In this document: piece after piece, positions 41,010 to 50,016 of the stretch
How the letters are laid out: every line of letters begins with the position of its first letter
Position numbering within the stretch: the stretch's first letter is position 1
Origin: Bifidobacterium thermophilum DSM 20210
Lineage (GTDB): Bacteria; Actinomycetota; Actinomycetes; Actinomycetales; Bifidobacteriaceae
DNA length: 64,000 bases
Reading direction: 5' to 3'
Assembly (NCBI GenBank): GCA_000771265.1
Contig: JDUB01000007.1
Coordinates: 62,001-126,000 of the forward strand
Program-made: the position numbers and the translations under genes
The notes under the pieces: model-generated
What the model was told of the DNA's origin: nothing
Databases searched by the model: none
Seen by the model: the letters and a program-made list of their open reading frames with translations, nothing else

Positions 41010-43041
41010 GCAGCGATCCGGGCAGCAGTGGATCATCAAGGTCAATGGCGCCGAACAGACGGATGTAAAGCCGGGGGAGAGCATTGAAATCGGTCGTAAA
41101 CCGTTGCGCCCGCTTGCCGATGACGGCAATCGAAGGCTTGAAGTCCCCGACAGCGAACGCTCCATGTCCAAACGCCATGCCTTGTTCACTGTGCATGAGG
41201 ATGGTTCCGCGGACGTGCGTGATCTCAACTCCACGAACGGTTCGTATATGATCCGCGAGAACGGCGAACTGACGCGGCTGCAGCCCGGTGTGGAATGCGA
41301 GCTGAAATATTCGCCGATTCGCCTGCAATTCGGTGATATTCCCGTCGATTTCATCCGTGTGGACGCGCAGGAGCGGGTCGAGCCCAAGGTGACGGACCTG
41401 TTCTCCTATGCCTCTGGTGACGCGAAGCAGGAACCTGATCCGTCTGATATGTCCGTGGACGACATCCTCAATCTGCGCGCAGGTGAGCCGACTGCGATGT
41501 TTAGCTCGCAGAATGTCGCCGACCGCCTGCGTGAGTTGCGTGACGCCTCGCTGCATGTGCCGAAGCTCGCCGGCACTGAGCCGGAGCAGCCCGTGGATGG
41601 GAATGCGTCGGATGATCAGCTTCAGGCCCAGCCGGGGCAAGAAACAGTGCAAGAGCAAGCGTCCCCCGCCGGGCATACGGTTTCCGGCGCGGATGCCGGT
41701 CAGCGCGATTCCGCTTCTCGCCAGTCCGCCTCCGGTGCGATGCCTGTGCAGCGCGAGACTTCGCCGGCGCGTGCGTTCGGCGCGCAGCCCATCCTGCCTG
41801 ATCCCGTGGTCACTGTCACTCAGCAACGTCAGTTCGCCGAACAGCATCCGCTCGAAGAGCTGCCGTTGACCGTGCAGCCGGGAGGTATGAACGAGCCTGG
41901 CCCGCGTGATTTGTTCGCCGATGCCGAGAAGCGCAGCAAGCAGGAAGATCAAGCCAAGCAGCAGCCGTCTGAGTCGGATGCCGGTTCGTCGGCATCGGGT
42001 CAGGACGGAGCTGAGGCTGCCGGCGGCCAGCATCAGGCCGAGAACACGACCGCCCAGGGAGATTCCGCGGACAACATGCCCGCCGACATCGCCAATGGTG
42101 GCTCTGTTGCACCCGAGCAGAGCGAAGCCCCCGCCTCGAACCCGTCAAAGCCGGATGTGGTGTCAGTGCATGATTTGTTCAGCGCACAGCGAATTCATGA
42201 AGTACAGGCGGCGCGTGCCGCGAGCGACCGTGATGCACAGCGCCAGCCGGTCAATGCACAACAACCGACCGCTGAGGGGCAGTCGGCCAATCAATCAGCC
42301 GATGAATCTTTGGCTGATCAGTCCCCGGCCCATGAATCCCCGGCATCTGCCGTACAAGCCCCTGCAGAGCAGATTGCGCAAGCCGGTTCTGGTCCCGTGG
42401 CGGCGCAACAGCCTGCTCAGGCAGCGCAGCAGCCTACTCAACAGGCGGCGCGTGTGACCTTCACACCGATGGACGCTTCCGCCGCGCAGGCATCTCCAGC
42501 GGACCAGTATGCTCCAGCCGCGCAAGGCGCACAAGCTGTCCAGCCTGCGCAAGCTGCCCAGCCCGCGCAGGCCGTTCCGGTCATGCAGGCTACGCAACCC
42601 GTTCAATCCGCGCCGCAGCAGGCATCGCAGACCGTTGAATCGCAGGATTACAGCCGTTTCGCTCGTCCCACCGCGGGGCAGCCCGCAGCCCAGCAGCCGG
42701 GTATGCAACAGCCGCAGGTATCTGCCGATCCGCAACAGAACTTCAAGCCGGTATTCGAGCCAGGTTCGGTGTTCGAACGTGTCTCCCGCGGGGATTTTGA
42801 CAAGCAGGAGCAGATGGTGGAGGTCGGCGGATACACCTCGCAGCAGGCGAAGACCACCAGTGATTACACCGTCCAGTTCCAGATCGCGCGGCACGCCCAG
42901 CTGCTGCCGTTCCTTGCGATGAACCCCTCGCTGTACGATGACCTGTACACGTGGCTTGCGGCGCAGGGCAACGCCGATGTCGACGCGGCGCTTTCGCGCA
43001 ATCAGGGCTATCAGGAATACCGCAAAGCGGTAGGGAAGTGA
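41002..43041 (+). CDS. FHA-domain protein with long Gln/Ala/Pro linker and C-terminal variant-Leu-rich motif
   Basis: 679 aa. An FHA domain occupies ~5-115: IEIGRKPLRPL (Arg of the phosphothreonine pocket), SMSKRHALF (Ser-x-x-His) and DLNSTNGSYM (Asn) are all kept, so it should bind phosphothreonine peptides. Residues ~180-590 are low-complexity Ala/Gln/Pro/Ser. The C-terminal ~60 residues (ARHAQLLPFLAMNPSLYDDLYTWLAAQG) resemble variant leucine-rich repeats of actinobacteria. The GTG start has AAGGAAGG upstream. It ends 7 bp before the helicase-like gene, so the two probably work together. Role unknown; a Ser/Thr-kinase-linked adaptor is plausible. Confidence 0.82.
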   Translation: MTEQRSGQQWIIKVNGAEQTDVKPGESIEIGRKPLRPLADDGNRRLEVPDSERSMSKRHALFTVHEDGSADVRDLNSTNGSYMIRENGELTRLQPGVECELKYSPIRLQFGDIPVDFIRVDAQERVEPKVTDLFSYASGDAKQEPDPSDMSVDDILNLRAGEPTAMFSSQNVADRLRELRDASLHVPKLAGTEPEQPVDGNASDDQLQAQPGQETVQEQASPAGHTVSGADAGQRDSASRQSASGAMPVQRETSPARAFGAQPILPDPVVTVTQQRQFAEQHPLEELPLTVQPGGMNEPGPRDLFADAEKRSKQEDQAKQQPSESDAGSSASGQDGAEAAGGQHQAENTTAQGDSADNMPADIANGGSVAPEQSEAPASNPSKPDVVSVHDLFSAQRIHEVQAARAASDRDAQRQPVNAQQPTAEGQSANQSADESLADQSPAHESPASAVQAPAEQIAQAGSGPVAAQQPAQAAQQPTQQAARVTFTPMDASAAQASPADQYAPAAQGAQAVQPAQAAQPAQAVPVMQATQPVQSAPQQASQTVESQDYSRFARPTAGQPAAQQPGMQQPQVSADPQQNFKPVFEPGSVFERVSRGDFDKQEQMVEVGGYTSQQAKTTSDYTVQFQIARHAQLLPFLAMNPSLYDDLYTWLAAQGNADVDAALSRNQGYQEYRKAVGK

Positions 43042-43048
43042 GTCGAAG

Positions 43049-46000
43049 GTGAGTGAATCCATCCAGTCTGAGGAAGCACTCAGGCGTATGCGTCATTGGC
43101 GTGACGACTATCGCAACGCCTTGGCGCCGTCTCCGCTTGAGGATATCAGCCAGCTGTCGGCGCAGCTTGATTTGACGCACGCGCATCCTTCAGGTATCGC
43201 CCAGCTGTTCGCCAGTGGCAAGGCGCCGCTTGATTCCCTGTTCCGTGACGCCGGCATGCTCCGGGCTGCAGGGCGTCGTCTGGAACGCGTCTACGAGGAC
43301 CAGACCACGAAAAGCCGGCTCAGCGGAGTCGCCGAACTGTCCATGGTCGTCGGCGTGGCAACATGGTCGGGCAAATCCGTCCCGGTGCTGCTGTATCCGG
43401 TCGATGTGACGCGCAAGCCGGGCGGTGGCGAAACCGACGCAACCATCAGCTTCACGGGTCGCGGCCGGCTCAACCCCTCGTTCGTGACCGCCCTGCATGA
43501 TCAAGGCGTCAACCTCGACGAAGACGAACTGTTCGACGGCTCCAACTACCCCAACGGCACCCCGGAGACTTCCGCAGTGTTCGCCGCGATAGAACGGCAG
43601 GCCCGCAAGGCGTTCACCGATTTCAACATCGATCGGTACATCATCGTCGGCTGCTTCATGGATCCGAGCGCGCAGATTCTGCTGGAAAGCCAGCGGATCA
43701 TCGACGCCTTGCGCCATGGGGCCAGCGGCAACACCATTCTTGACGCGCTTGCCGGCTTGCCTCAGGCGCTTCACGACATCGAAACCGATAAAATCCCCGA
43801 ATTCAGCCCGTTCGACGGCGATCCGCATGCCGAATTCGAAATCGGCGATGTAGACAACACCGTGCGGTATGCGGCCAATCTCGCCGCAGCCGGACACTCC
43901 ATCATCGTGGATAGCGAGGTCGGCAGCGGCACTGCCGCCCAAGCCGCGGCAATCGCCTCGCGGTGCGTAATGAACGGCAAATCCGTGCTCTACGTCCCAT
44001 GCGTGGCCGAGCAGAAGCGCCGCTTCACCCGGCTTATGGGCGCCAACAGCATGGGCGATATGGTTCTTGACATCGCCGACGAGCAGGGCAACACCGCCAT
44101 CGACAAGCAGCTGATCGCCGCGGTGGGGTACCGTACGGGCAACGCGGCAAGCCGTTTCGACCAGCTGTCCGACGAGCTGGTGGGCGTGCGCTCGCGGTTG
44201 ACCCGGTATCTGGGCGACCTGCACGGCGTCAACGAGCGTTGGGGTGTCTCGGCATACCAGACCATCCAGAACCTCGCGAGCATCGCGACATTGCCGACCC
44301 ACCCGGCGACCCACGTGCGGCTGAGTCAATCCGCTGCTCGCACCCTCAACGGGCATATGGACGAGTGGGCACACAAGCTCACCACCGCGGGCGAACTCGG
44401 CGAATTCACGATCGGCCCGGACGATACCGCTTGGTATCAGGCGTCCTTGACGACCGAAGATCAGGCTGTCGACGCGTATCAGCGGGTCGTCGACGTCATG
44501 CAGAAACTGCTGCCCGCCACCCGCGAGCAAGTGGCGACCACCGTGCAGACCTGCGGATTCCCTGTGCCTACGACAGCGCAGGAGTGGGGACGTCAGGTGA
44601 CGGTGTTGAAGAATCTGCGCCGCGTGCTTGACGTGTTCCAACCGGAGATCTTCGAACGCGATATCGACGCGATGATTGAGGCGAGCAAATCCAAGCAGCA
44701 ACGCAAGGCCGAAGGCTCCGATCTGGGCTTCTGGGAACGTCGCCGCCTCGTCAAGGAAGCCAAGAGCCTGCTGCGTGTCGGCGCCCAGGTTGAGAACTTG
44801 CATGACGCCCTTGTCGTGGTCGCCAAGCAATCCGAGCAATGGCATCTGTTCGTGCCTCACGGCGGCTGGCCGGTGCTCCCGCCGAAGCTGGACACGATTC
44901 TGGAAACCCAGGACGCTCTGATGCGCGACATCACCTCCCTCGATGCGGTGCTGGCTACCACGCCGAAGGGCGGCAACCTGGAATCGCTTGATTTCAACAC
45001 GCTTGAGGAACGGCTCAAGGCGCTGTACAACGACCACATGGCATTGGACACCCTGCCCGGCCGGTGCCGTCTCGAACAGGACTTCCGCTCCGTCGGGTTG
45101 GATGAGCTGGTCGACGATTTGCGGGCGCGCCACGTTCCTGTGGAAGCGGTTGAAGGCGAGCTTCAGCTGTCGTGGTGGACGACCGTGTTCGAGGACATCG
45201 TCAAGGAATCCGCCATCATCTCGAATCAGGACGGGTCCGCGCTGCAGACAGCCGCCGACCGGTTCGCACAGGTCGATACCGAGCATGTGCGCTCGATCGG
45301 CCCGATGATTCACCAGGAATCCATCCGCAAGCTGTGCGATCTGCTGTTCTCGAAAACGCAGGAGGCAAACCAGCTGCACACTGTGCTCGCGGGCGGGCAG
45401 AACACCCCGTTCAACCGTGTGCTGCACGACCACCCGCAGATTATGGCGCTCGCCAAGCCGGTGCTTATGGGTACGCCGTCCACACTCGCGGCGCTGACCG
45501 ATCCCGCCCCGCTCGCCGATGTGGTGATTATCGACGCCGCAGCCCATCTGCCGGCGATCGAACTGCTCACCATCGTCTGCCGTGCCCGTCAGGTGGTGCT
45601 CATCGCGCATTGTGCAACAGTAACTTCCCCGAGCGTGAAAGCCTTGATCGACATCCTGCCGCATGTTTCGGTGCGATCCCGCCTGACGCGGCGTTCCCCG
45701 CAGCTGTCGGTATTCCTGCGCAAGGAAGGCTACGGCGAGATTCGACATGCCGCGCCGACGGAAGGCATGCAGGGCACGGTTCGACTGCACCGGATCGAAG
45801 GCACGGGCGTGCCGGTCATCTCCTCCGGACTCGTAGAAAGCAGTCAGCAGGAGATTTCCACGGTCACTAAGCTGATTTGCGACCGTGCCGGGTCATTCAC
45901 CGTGGTGCCCGTTGACTACATGCTCACCGTCGTGACGCTGACCGAAGCGTTCCGTTCCCGTCTGGGCGCAGAACTCAAGTCCTTGGCGACCAAGGACAAG

Positions 46001-46663
46001 GCGATGGGGCGGTTCCTCAGGCATGTCCGGCTGATCGGCATCGACGAAGTCGCCGGGGCGCAAACCACCGACGCCATCGTTTCGATGTGCTATGCGAAAA
46101 CCACGCACGGCAGGCTGTTGCAGCAGTTCGGCCCGCTTGAAGGCAACGGCGGCAAGGGCATGCTGCTTGACGCGCTCGCGCTCGCCGACCGCAATCTTGA
46201 TATCGTCTCCTCCTTCGGTCCTGAGGATCTGGATGATGAGCGTCTTCACCAGCCTGGCCCGCAGCTGCTCAAGCGATTGTTGCAGTGGGCGGAAACGCTG
46301 GATTCCGGTGCGTTGCGTCCGCAGCCTGCGTCGGCCGGCGACAATGTCCTGTTCAACGATTTGGCGGACCGTATTCGCGCCCGCGGGCTGGACGTTGCCG
46401 TGGATTACGGCTTCTCCGATGGCATGCGCATTCCGCTGGTCATCGGTGTCAAAGGCAAGCCATACGCGCTGGCCGTACTCACCGATGACGCCCAGTTCAT
46501 GGGCATCCAGTCCACGCGTACCCGCCACCGCCTGCTTCCGCAGGAGTTGGCTCAGCTTGGGTGGTCGGTGATGACGGTATGGAGCGTCGCCGCATTCGTC
46601 AACCCCGATAAGGAGGTTGACCGCATGGTCGCCCGTATCGGCACGCTGTACCGGGAGGCGTGA
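43049..46663 (+). CDS. DUF4011/SF1-helicase-like protein with degenerate ATPase motifs
   Basis: 1204 aa. The order recalls large DUF4011-helicase-nuclease proteins: an N-terminal DUF4011-like region (~10-170, VPVLLYPVDVTRKPG and LNPSFVTALHDQG), a split RecA-like helicase core, and a C-terminal MTES_1575-like REase fold (~1095-1200, ending LLPQELAQLGWSVMTVWS). The Walker A position reads VDSEVGSGTAAQ (~288-299), without GKT/S. Walker B reads VVIIDAAAHL (Asp829), without the catalytic Glu. The nuclease region lacks a clear Asp-Glu-Lys set. It is likely a pseudo-enzyme or scaffold. GTG start at 43049, 7 bp after the FHA gene. Domain assignment is by pattern and needs a profile search. Confidence 0.7.
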   Translation: MSESIQSEEALRRMRHWRDDYRNALAPSPLEDISQLSAQLDLTHAHPSGIAQLFASGKAPLDSLFRDAGMLRAAGRRLERVYEDQTTKSRLSGVAELSMVVGVATWSGKSVPVLLYPVDVTRKPGGGETDATISFTGRGRLNPSFVTALHDQGVNLDEDELFDGSNYPNGTPETSAVFAAIERQARKAFTDFNIDRYIIVGCFMDPSAQILLESQRIIDALRHGASGNTILDALAGLPQALHDIETDKIPEFSPFDGDPHAEFEIGDVDNTVRYAANLAAAGHSIIVDSEVGSGTAAQAAAIASRCVMNGKSVLYVPCVAEQKRRFTRLMGANSMGDMVLDIADEQGNTAIDKQLIAAVGYRTGNAASRFDQLSDELVGVRSRLTRYLGDLHGVNERWGVSAYQTIQNLASIATLPTHPATHVRLSQSAARTLNGHMDEWAHKLTTAGELGEFTIGPDDTAWYQASLTTEDQAVDAYQRVVDVMQKLLPATREQVATTVQTCGFPVPTTAQEWGRQVTVLKNLRRVLDVFQPEIFERDIDAMIEASKSKQQRKAEGSDLGFWERRRLVKEAKSLLRVGAQVENLHDALVVVAKQSEQWHLFVPHGGWPVLPPKLDTILETQDALMRDITSLDAVLATTPKGGNLESLDFNTLEERLKALYNDHMALDTLPGRCRLEQDFRSVGLDELVDDLRARHVPVEAVEGELQLSWWTTVFEDIVKESAIISNQDGSALQTAADRFAQVDTEHVRSIGPMIHQESIRKLCDLLFSKTQEANQLHTVLAGGQNTPFNRVLHDHPQIMALAKPVLMGTPSTLAALTDPAPLADVVIIDAAAHLPAIELLTIVCRARQVVLIAHCATVTSPSVKALIDILPHVSVRSRLTRRSPQLSVFLRKEGYGEIRHAAPTEGMQGTVRLHRIEGTGVPVISSGLVESSQQEISTVTKLICDRAGSFTVVPVDYMLTVVTLTEAFRSRLGAELKSLATKDKAMGRFLRHVRLIGIDEVAGAQTTDAIVSMCYAKTTHGRLLQQFGPLEGNGGKGMLLDALALADRNLDIVSSFGPEDLDDERLHQPGPQLLKRLLQWAETLDSGALRPQPASAGDNVLFNDLADRIRARGLDVAVDYGFSDGMRIPLVIGVKGKPYALAVLTDDAQFMGIQSTRTRHRLLPQELAQLGWSVMTVWSVAAFVNPDKEVDRMVARIGTLYREA

Positions 46664-46867
46664 ATGCCTTCGTATGATGCGCACCGTCACACGCCTCGCC
46701 GTCATCATCGTGTCACGATGAAGGGCACTGAACGCTTCGATGCTGATGGCGTCAAGCTGGAGCCTTCCGACGTGCAGACGCGCGAACAGCGCGATGCTGA
46801 CGACGATCAGCGTATTCTCGGCGAATTGCCGCCGCACTGGGCCGTGTTCAACGAGCGCGGTCGGTAA
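46664..46867 (+). CDS. Small charged protein in the FHA operon
   Basis: 67 aa starting at the base after the helicase-like stop, with GGGAGG upstream. The sequence has a His/Arg-rich start (YDAHRHTPRRHHR), an acidic middle (REQRDADDDQRILGELPPHW) and no membrane segment. I do not recognise a family. Tight spacing indicates translational coupling to the helicase-like gene. Confidence 0.65.
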   Translation: MPSYDAHRHTPRRHHRVTMKGTERFDADGVKLEPSDVQTREQRDADDDQRILGELPPHWAVFNERGR

Positions 46868-46957
46868 TTCGCCGATTTGCCGGTCGCATCGCCGGATTTC
46901 ACGCGCGGCTGGGAGTTGCCTCTTGGGCGCTGCCTTGGGTGCTGTGTGTGTCGGTTG

Positions 46958-47824
46958 TCACTGAGCGCCCTGATCTGAAGCCGATTGCGCTGCACGTCGC
47001 GCCGCGATGACCGGCAGGCCATCCGGCAAACGCATGAGCGCGAGGGCCTCTTCGGGACGCATGGCGATGGCCGTCTTGCTGTCTGTGCCCGGCGCGACGC
47101 CGTCCGAAGTGTCCGAAGGGACAGCGATGACGGTGGCTTCTTGTGCAATCACACACGGTTGGCCGGGCTGGCTGTCAGTTCCCGCCGACGCATCCGCGGG
47201 CGGATACTCCTCGGGGGTTTGCGAAGGTGCTTGAGCTCGCGGTTGTTGGGCTTGTGGCTGTTGGGATTGCTGCCCGTCGTCGGTTCCGGCGTGTTCTGCG
47301 GTCGAAGATGAAGCCGAATACCCAATCGCATCGCAGGATTGGCCGACAATCAGGTCGACCGTATCGCCCGCAACCATACTGTCGGGTTGACTGGCCAGTG
47401 GTGTTTCGATGACTGTGGAGCCTTCCGGTGGTATAGGACGGCCGCGGATATGCGATGCCAGAATGAGTGTGCCGGCTGGCATATCGACGAGCGCGATTGA
47501 CGATTCAACCTGAGCTGGTGTCGCTGGAGCTTGGGCGAACGAGGCATGCGCGGGCACGCTGGTGGTAGCCAGTTGCGTGGCGCGAAGCCGTTCCCCGCGG
47601 CTGATGTGTGCGGTGGTGACGAGCATCGGCTGGGTGCGCACCGTCGCCATCACACATTGGAGCACGCTGAACACCGCCAGCCCTGCGAGTAGTGCGCTTG
47701 TCAGTCGTCGCGTCCGGGCAATCAACCGCCGTCGGGCAAGACTCATCCCGCGTCGGTGCTTGCGTTTGGTGGCGTCCCCGGATTTGACAGAGGCGGCTGC
47801 GAATGTGGTCTGTGATGATTCCAT
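46958..47824 (-). CDS. SAF-domain (CpaB-like) membrane-anchored protein
   Basis: 288 aa from the ATG at 47824 (GGATGGTG upstream); a TTG start at 47860 is less likely. A basic N-terminus is followed by one membrane helix (LTSALLAGLAVFSVLQCVMA, ~47-66). A SAF domain (~78-150) includes TTAHISRGERLRATQLATTSVP and DMPAGTLILASHI. A Gln/Pro/Ser-rich stretch follows, then a short conserved end (MRPEEALALMRLPDGLPV). CpaB-type proteins help assemble Tad/Flp pili, but no other pilus gene is nearby, so the role is uncertain. It converges on the FHA operon. Confidence 0.75.
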   Translation of the reverse strand: MESSQTTFAAASVKSGDATKRKHRRGMSLARRRLIARTRRLTSALLAGLAVFSVLQCVMATVRTQPMLVTTAHISRGERLRATQLATTSVPAHASFAQAPATPAQVESSIALVDMPAGTLILASHIRGRPIPPEGSTVIETPLASQPDSMVAGDTVDLIVGQSCDAIGYSASSSTAEHAGTDDGQQSQQPQAQQPRAQAPSQTPEEYPPADASAGTDSQPGQPCVIAQEATVIAVPSDTSDGVAPGTDSKTAIAMRPEEALALMRLPDGLPVIAARRAAQSASDQGAQ

Positions 47825-48013
47825 GTCACCATCCGACCATGCCCCGACGCGGCTGCGCAACCGTCACCGGGGAATGTGGTCAAAAGTTGCGGATTTTTGA
47901 TTACTCCGTCTGATGGAGTCCGGATTTCGGTTCGTCATCGCCTCCACTGCTGCCGGCGCGGAAACCACGTCCGCCTGAGCCGCTGCGCCTGCCGGTATCG
48001 TCGGATACGGCAA

Positions 48014-48041
48014 CGCCCCCGCTGGATTGTCCGCGGGGGCG
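48014..48041 (-). terminator. GC-rich hairpin downstream of the FmdB-like gene
   Basis: CGCCCCCGC (48014-48022) / GCGGGGGCG (48033-48041), a 9-bp stem in the 3' region of the minus-strand fmdB-like gene. Only two U follow on that strand, so termination efficiency is uncertain. Confidence 0.45.
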
Positions 48042-48089
48042 CCACATGATTGATTTCGCCGGAACCTGACGGTTCAGGACTCAAGGCGG

Positions 48090-48281
48090 CTACTTCGATG
48101 AGCTGCCGCTGTCGGTACGGTAGAAGCCACTGCCCTTGAACTCAATGGACGGCGCGGCATAGACCTTGCGCACACGCTCCTGTCCGCACTGCGGGCATAC
48201 GGTGATCGGGGCGTCGCTGAACGACTGCTGTTCGGTGAAATCATAGCCACAGTTCTTGCAACGGTAATGATAGGTTGGCAC
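48090..48281 (-). CDS. FmdB-family zinc-ribbon protein
   Basis: 63 aa. It starts at GTG 48281, which has a strong GGAGGGAA upstream; longer readings lack such a site. The start (M)PTYHYRCKNCGYDFTEQQSF and a second Cys pair CPQCG define the FmdB/CxxC_CxxC regulatory-protein family. Function is poorly known; it binds one zinc. It lies downstream of the cyclo-ligase gene on the same strand. Confidence 0.88.
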   Translation of the reverse strand: MPTYHYRCKNCGYDFTEQQSFSDAPITVCPQCGQERVRKVYAAPSIEFKGSGFYRTDSGSSSK

Positions 48282-48396
48282 GGTGTTCCCTCCACGAGAA
48301 TCGACAGGTCGGTACGTTTCGTAATCCGTACATATCCTAGTCGATTCGGTGACACTCATGGTGTTCTCGTATTGCGAACCGGGATAAGCGCGCGAA

Positions 48397-49116
48397 TCAG
48401 TCAAATATCGTCAGGCTTTCCGGGGTGAGGATACCGCCGACCGGCACGTCATGCGGGTCGCGCGGCAGGTCGTGCACGTTCGCCTCCCATGGCCAGCACA
48501 CGCCGATGATGGTGGCCTGGGGGGAGGCGTGCAGCAGCGCCCGGTCATACCATCCCGCGCCGCGTCCCAGCCGCAAGCCGTGTGAATCGATTGCGAACGC
48601 CGGAACAAGAATGAGTTCGGCTTGCTCGAGGCTGTCCGACGCAAGGGCCGGACCTGACGGTTCACGTGGACGCAAGCCGCCGGAAGCGCTGCGCGGCATG
48701 TCGTGGAGCCGTTCAAGAGCGTCCAGTTCGCTCCATGCACAGACCAGTTCCTTGCTCGATCCAAGTCGGGGAACCAGCACCCGCATCCCTTGGCTGAGCA
48801 GGCGTTCGAGCACTCCGTCAATCGGAGGCTCCGTGCCCATGGATACGTACGCGGCGACGGTTGTCCCGCGGACAAGCGGCGAGACCAGCGGTTCGGCTTG
48901 ACGGGCGAGCGAGGCACGCGCATCGGCGAAGGCTTGGGCGCTCAGCGTTGCTCGACGTTGCAGGGCTTGATGTCTTGCCGCGCGTTTCGCCTGTGCGCGC
49001 GCTGCCGCTAGGTTCGCGGCGGGCATTGCGGAGTACGGCGTCGCATTCGGCCCAATAGTCGTCGGTATTGCAGCGGTTGTCGCCGCCGATGCGTGGTCGC
49101 TCTGTGTGGTGGTCAT
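48397..49116 (-). CDS. 5-formyltetrahydrofolate cyclo-ligase
   Basis: 239 aa. It converts 5-formyl-THF to 5,10-methenyl-THF using ATP. Family signatures are VAAYVSMGTEPPIDGVLERL, VLVPRL, ILVPAFAIDSHGLRLGRGAGWYDRAL and DVPVGGILTPE. The first ~35 residues are Ala/Thr-rich and probably dispensable, so the true start may be internal. It diverges from the rimJ-like gene, an arrangement also seen in mycobacteria. Confidence 0.9.
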   Translation of the reverse strand: MTTTQSDHASAATTAAIPTTIGPNATPYSAMPAANLAAARAQAKRAARHQALQRRATLSAQAFADARASLARQAEPLVSPLVRGTTVAAYVSMGTEPPIDGVLERLLSQGMRVLVPRLGSSKELVCAWSELDALERLHDMPRSASGGLRPREPSGPALASDSLEQAELILVPAFAIDSHGLRLGRGAGWYDRALLHASPQATIIGVCWPWEANVHDLPRDPHDVPVGGILTPESLTIFD

Positions 49117-49260
49117 ACCTCACGGATATCACAACGCGTGGAGACGGCGGTTCATCCGCAAATCGTACGAAGAAACGGCATGATGATGTCTCTGAATGAT
49201 TTCGCACAATGATATCGCACGATGATCTGACACGGCGCTTCGGCGCGACGGTGTGGCACA

Positions 49261-49947
49261 ATGAAACCGATGTCTGTTCTGCAATCATTCCGCGGCATCA
49301 TGCACGGCAGACCGCCGCGCGAATTCGTGATGCCGAAGTCCTTGACCGCTCCGGCCGGCGCCACGCCGATTGAACTGCGGCCCTGCACGCTTGACGATGA
49401 GGATGAGCTGCAAACCTTGCGCTGGCGTAACCAGGCATGGCTGTCCCCGTGGGATTCCGACGATCCGCTTGGCGGCCCGGGGCTGACCTTCAACCGGTGG
49501 GTGTATGAATTGCGTAGGCGGGAACGCGACAGTTCGGGCGCGCTGTTCCTGATCACAGAACACGGGCGTATTGTCGGGCAGGTGTCGCTGGGCGCCATCA
49601 CGTATGGCGCGATGCGTACCGGTCTGGTGGGGTATTGGGTTGATGAGGCGGTTGCCGGGCGGGGTATCGCACCGCTTGCGGTCGCCATTGTGGCGGATTG
49701 GGCCTTTGATTGCCCGGACGGACCGCGGTTGCATCGCATTGAAATCGCGATTATTCCGGACAATCATCGTTCCCGTCGCGTGGCGGAGAAGCTGGGCGCC
49801 ATCGACGAGGGGGTGCGGCGGCAGTACATGCATGTCAACGGCCGTTGGCGCGATCACAAATCGTATGTGTTGTTCGCACAGGAGCGTCCCTCTGACGGTC
49901 TCGCTGCAGCGTTCGCCGCGCGTGGTCAGGTGCCGCCATCTGCCTGA
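49261..49947 (+). CDS. GNAT acetyltransferase, RimJ-like
   Basis: 228 aa. GNAT fold with RimJ/RimL features: IELRPCTLDDEDELQTLRWRN at the start, the acetyl-CoA loop region YWVDEAVAGRGIAPLAVAIVADWAF, and LHRIEIAIIPDNHRSRRVAEKLG. It probably acetylates N-terminal residues of ribosomal or other proteins. ATG 49261 and ATG 49270 are both possible; neither has a Shine-Dalgarno, and CACAAT lies 7 nt before the second. Confidence 0.85.
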   Translation: MKPMSVLQSFRGIMHGRPPREFVMPKSLTAPAGATPIELRPCTLDDEDELQTLRWRNQAWLSPWDSDDPLGGPGLTFNRWVYELRRRERDSSGALFLITEHGRIVGQVSLGAITYGAMRTGLVGYWVDEAVAGRGIAPLAVAIVADWAFDCPDGPRLHRIEIAIIPDNHRSRRVAEKLGAIDEGVRRQYMHVNGRWRDHKSYVLFAQERPSDGLAAAFAARGQVPPSA

Positions 49948-50016
49948 TGCGTGGCTGCACGACACGCCCCGGGACTGTGCTGCTATTTTCAGCTTGGTCA
50001 CCTATTCTAGGTGATT

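Noticed and set aside
43190-45790. 866-codon minus-strand open frame opposite the helicase-like gene
   Set aside because: No ribosome-binding site or family resemblance, and composition typical of an antisense shadow.
46958-47824. Tad/Flp pilus locus
   Set aside because: Only one SAF/CpaB-like gene is present; no ATPase, platform or pilin genes lie nearby.
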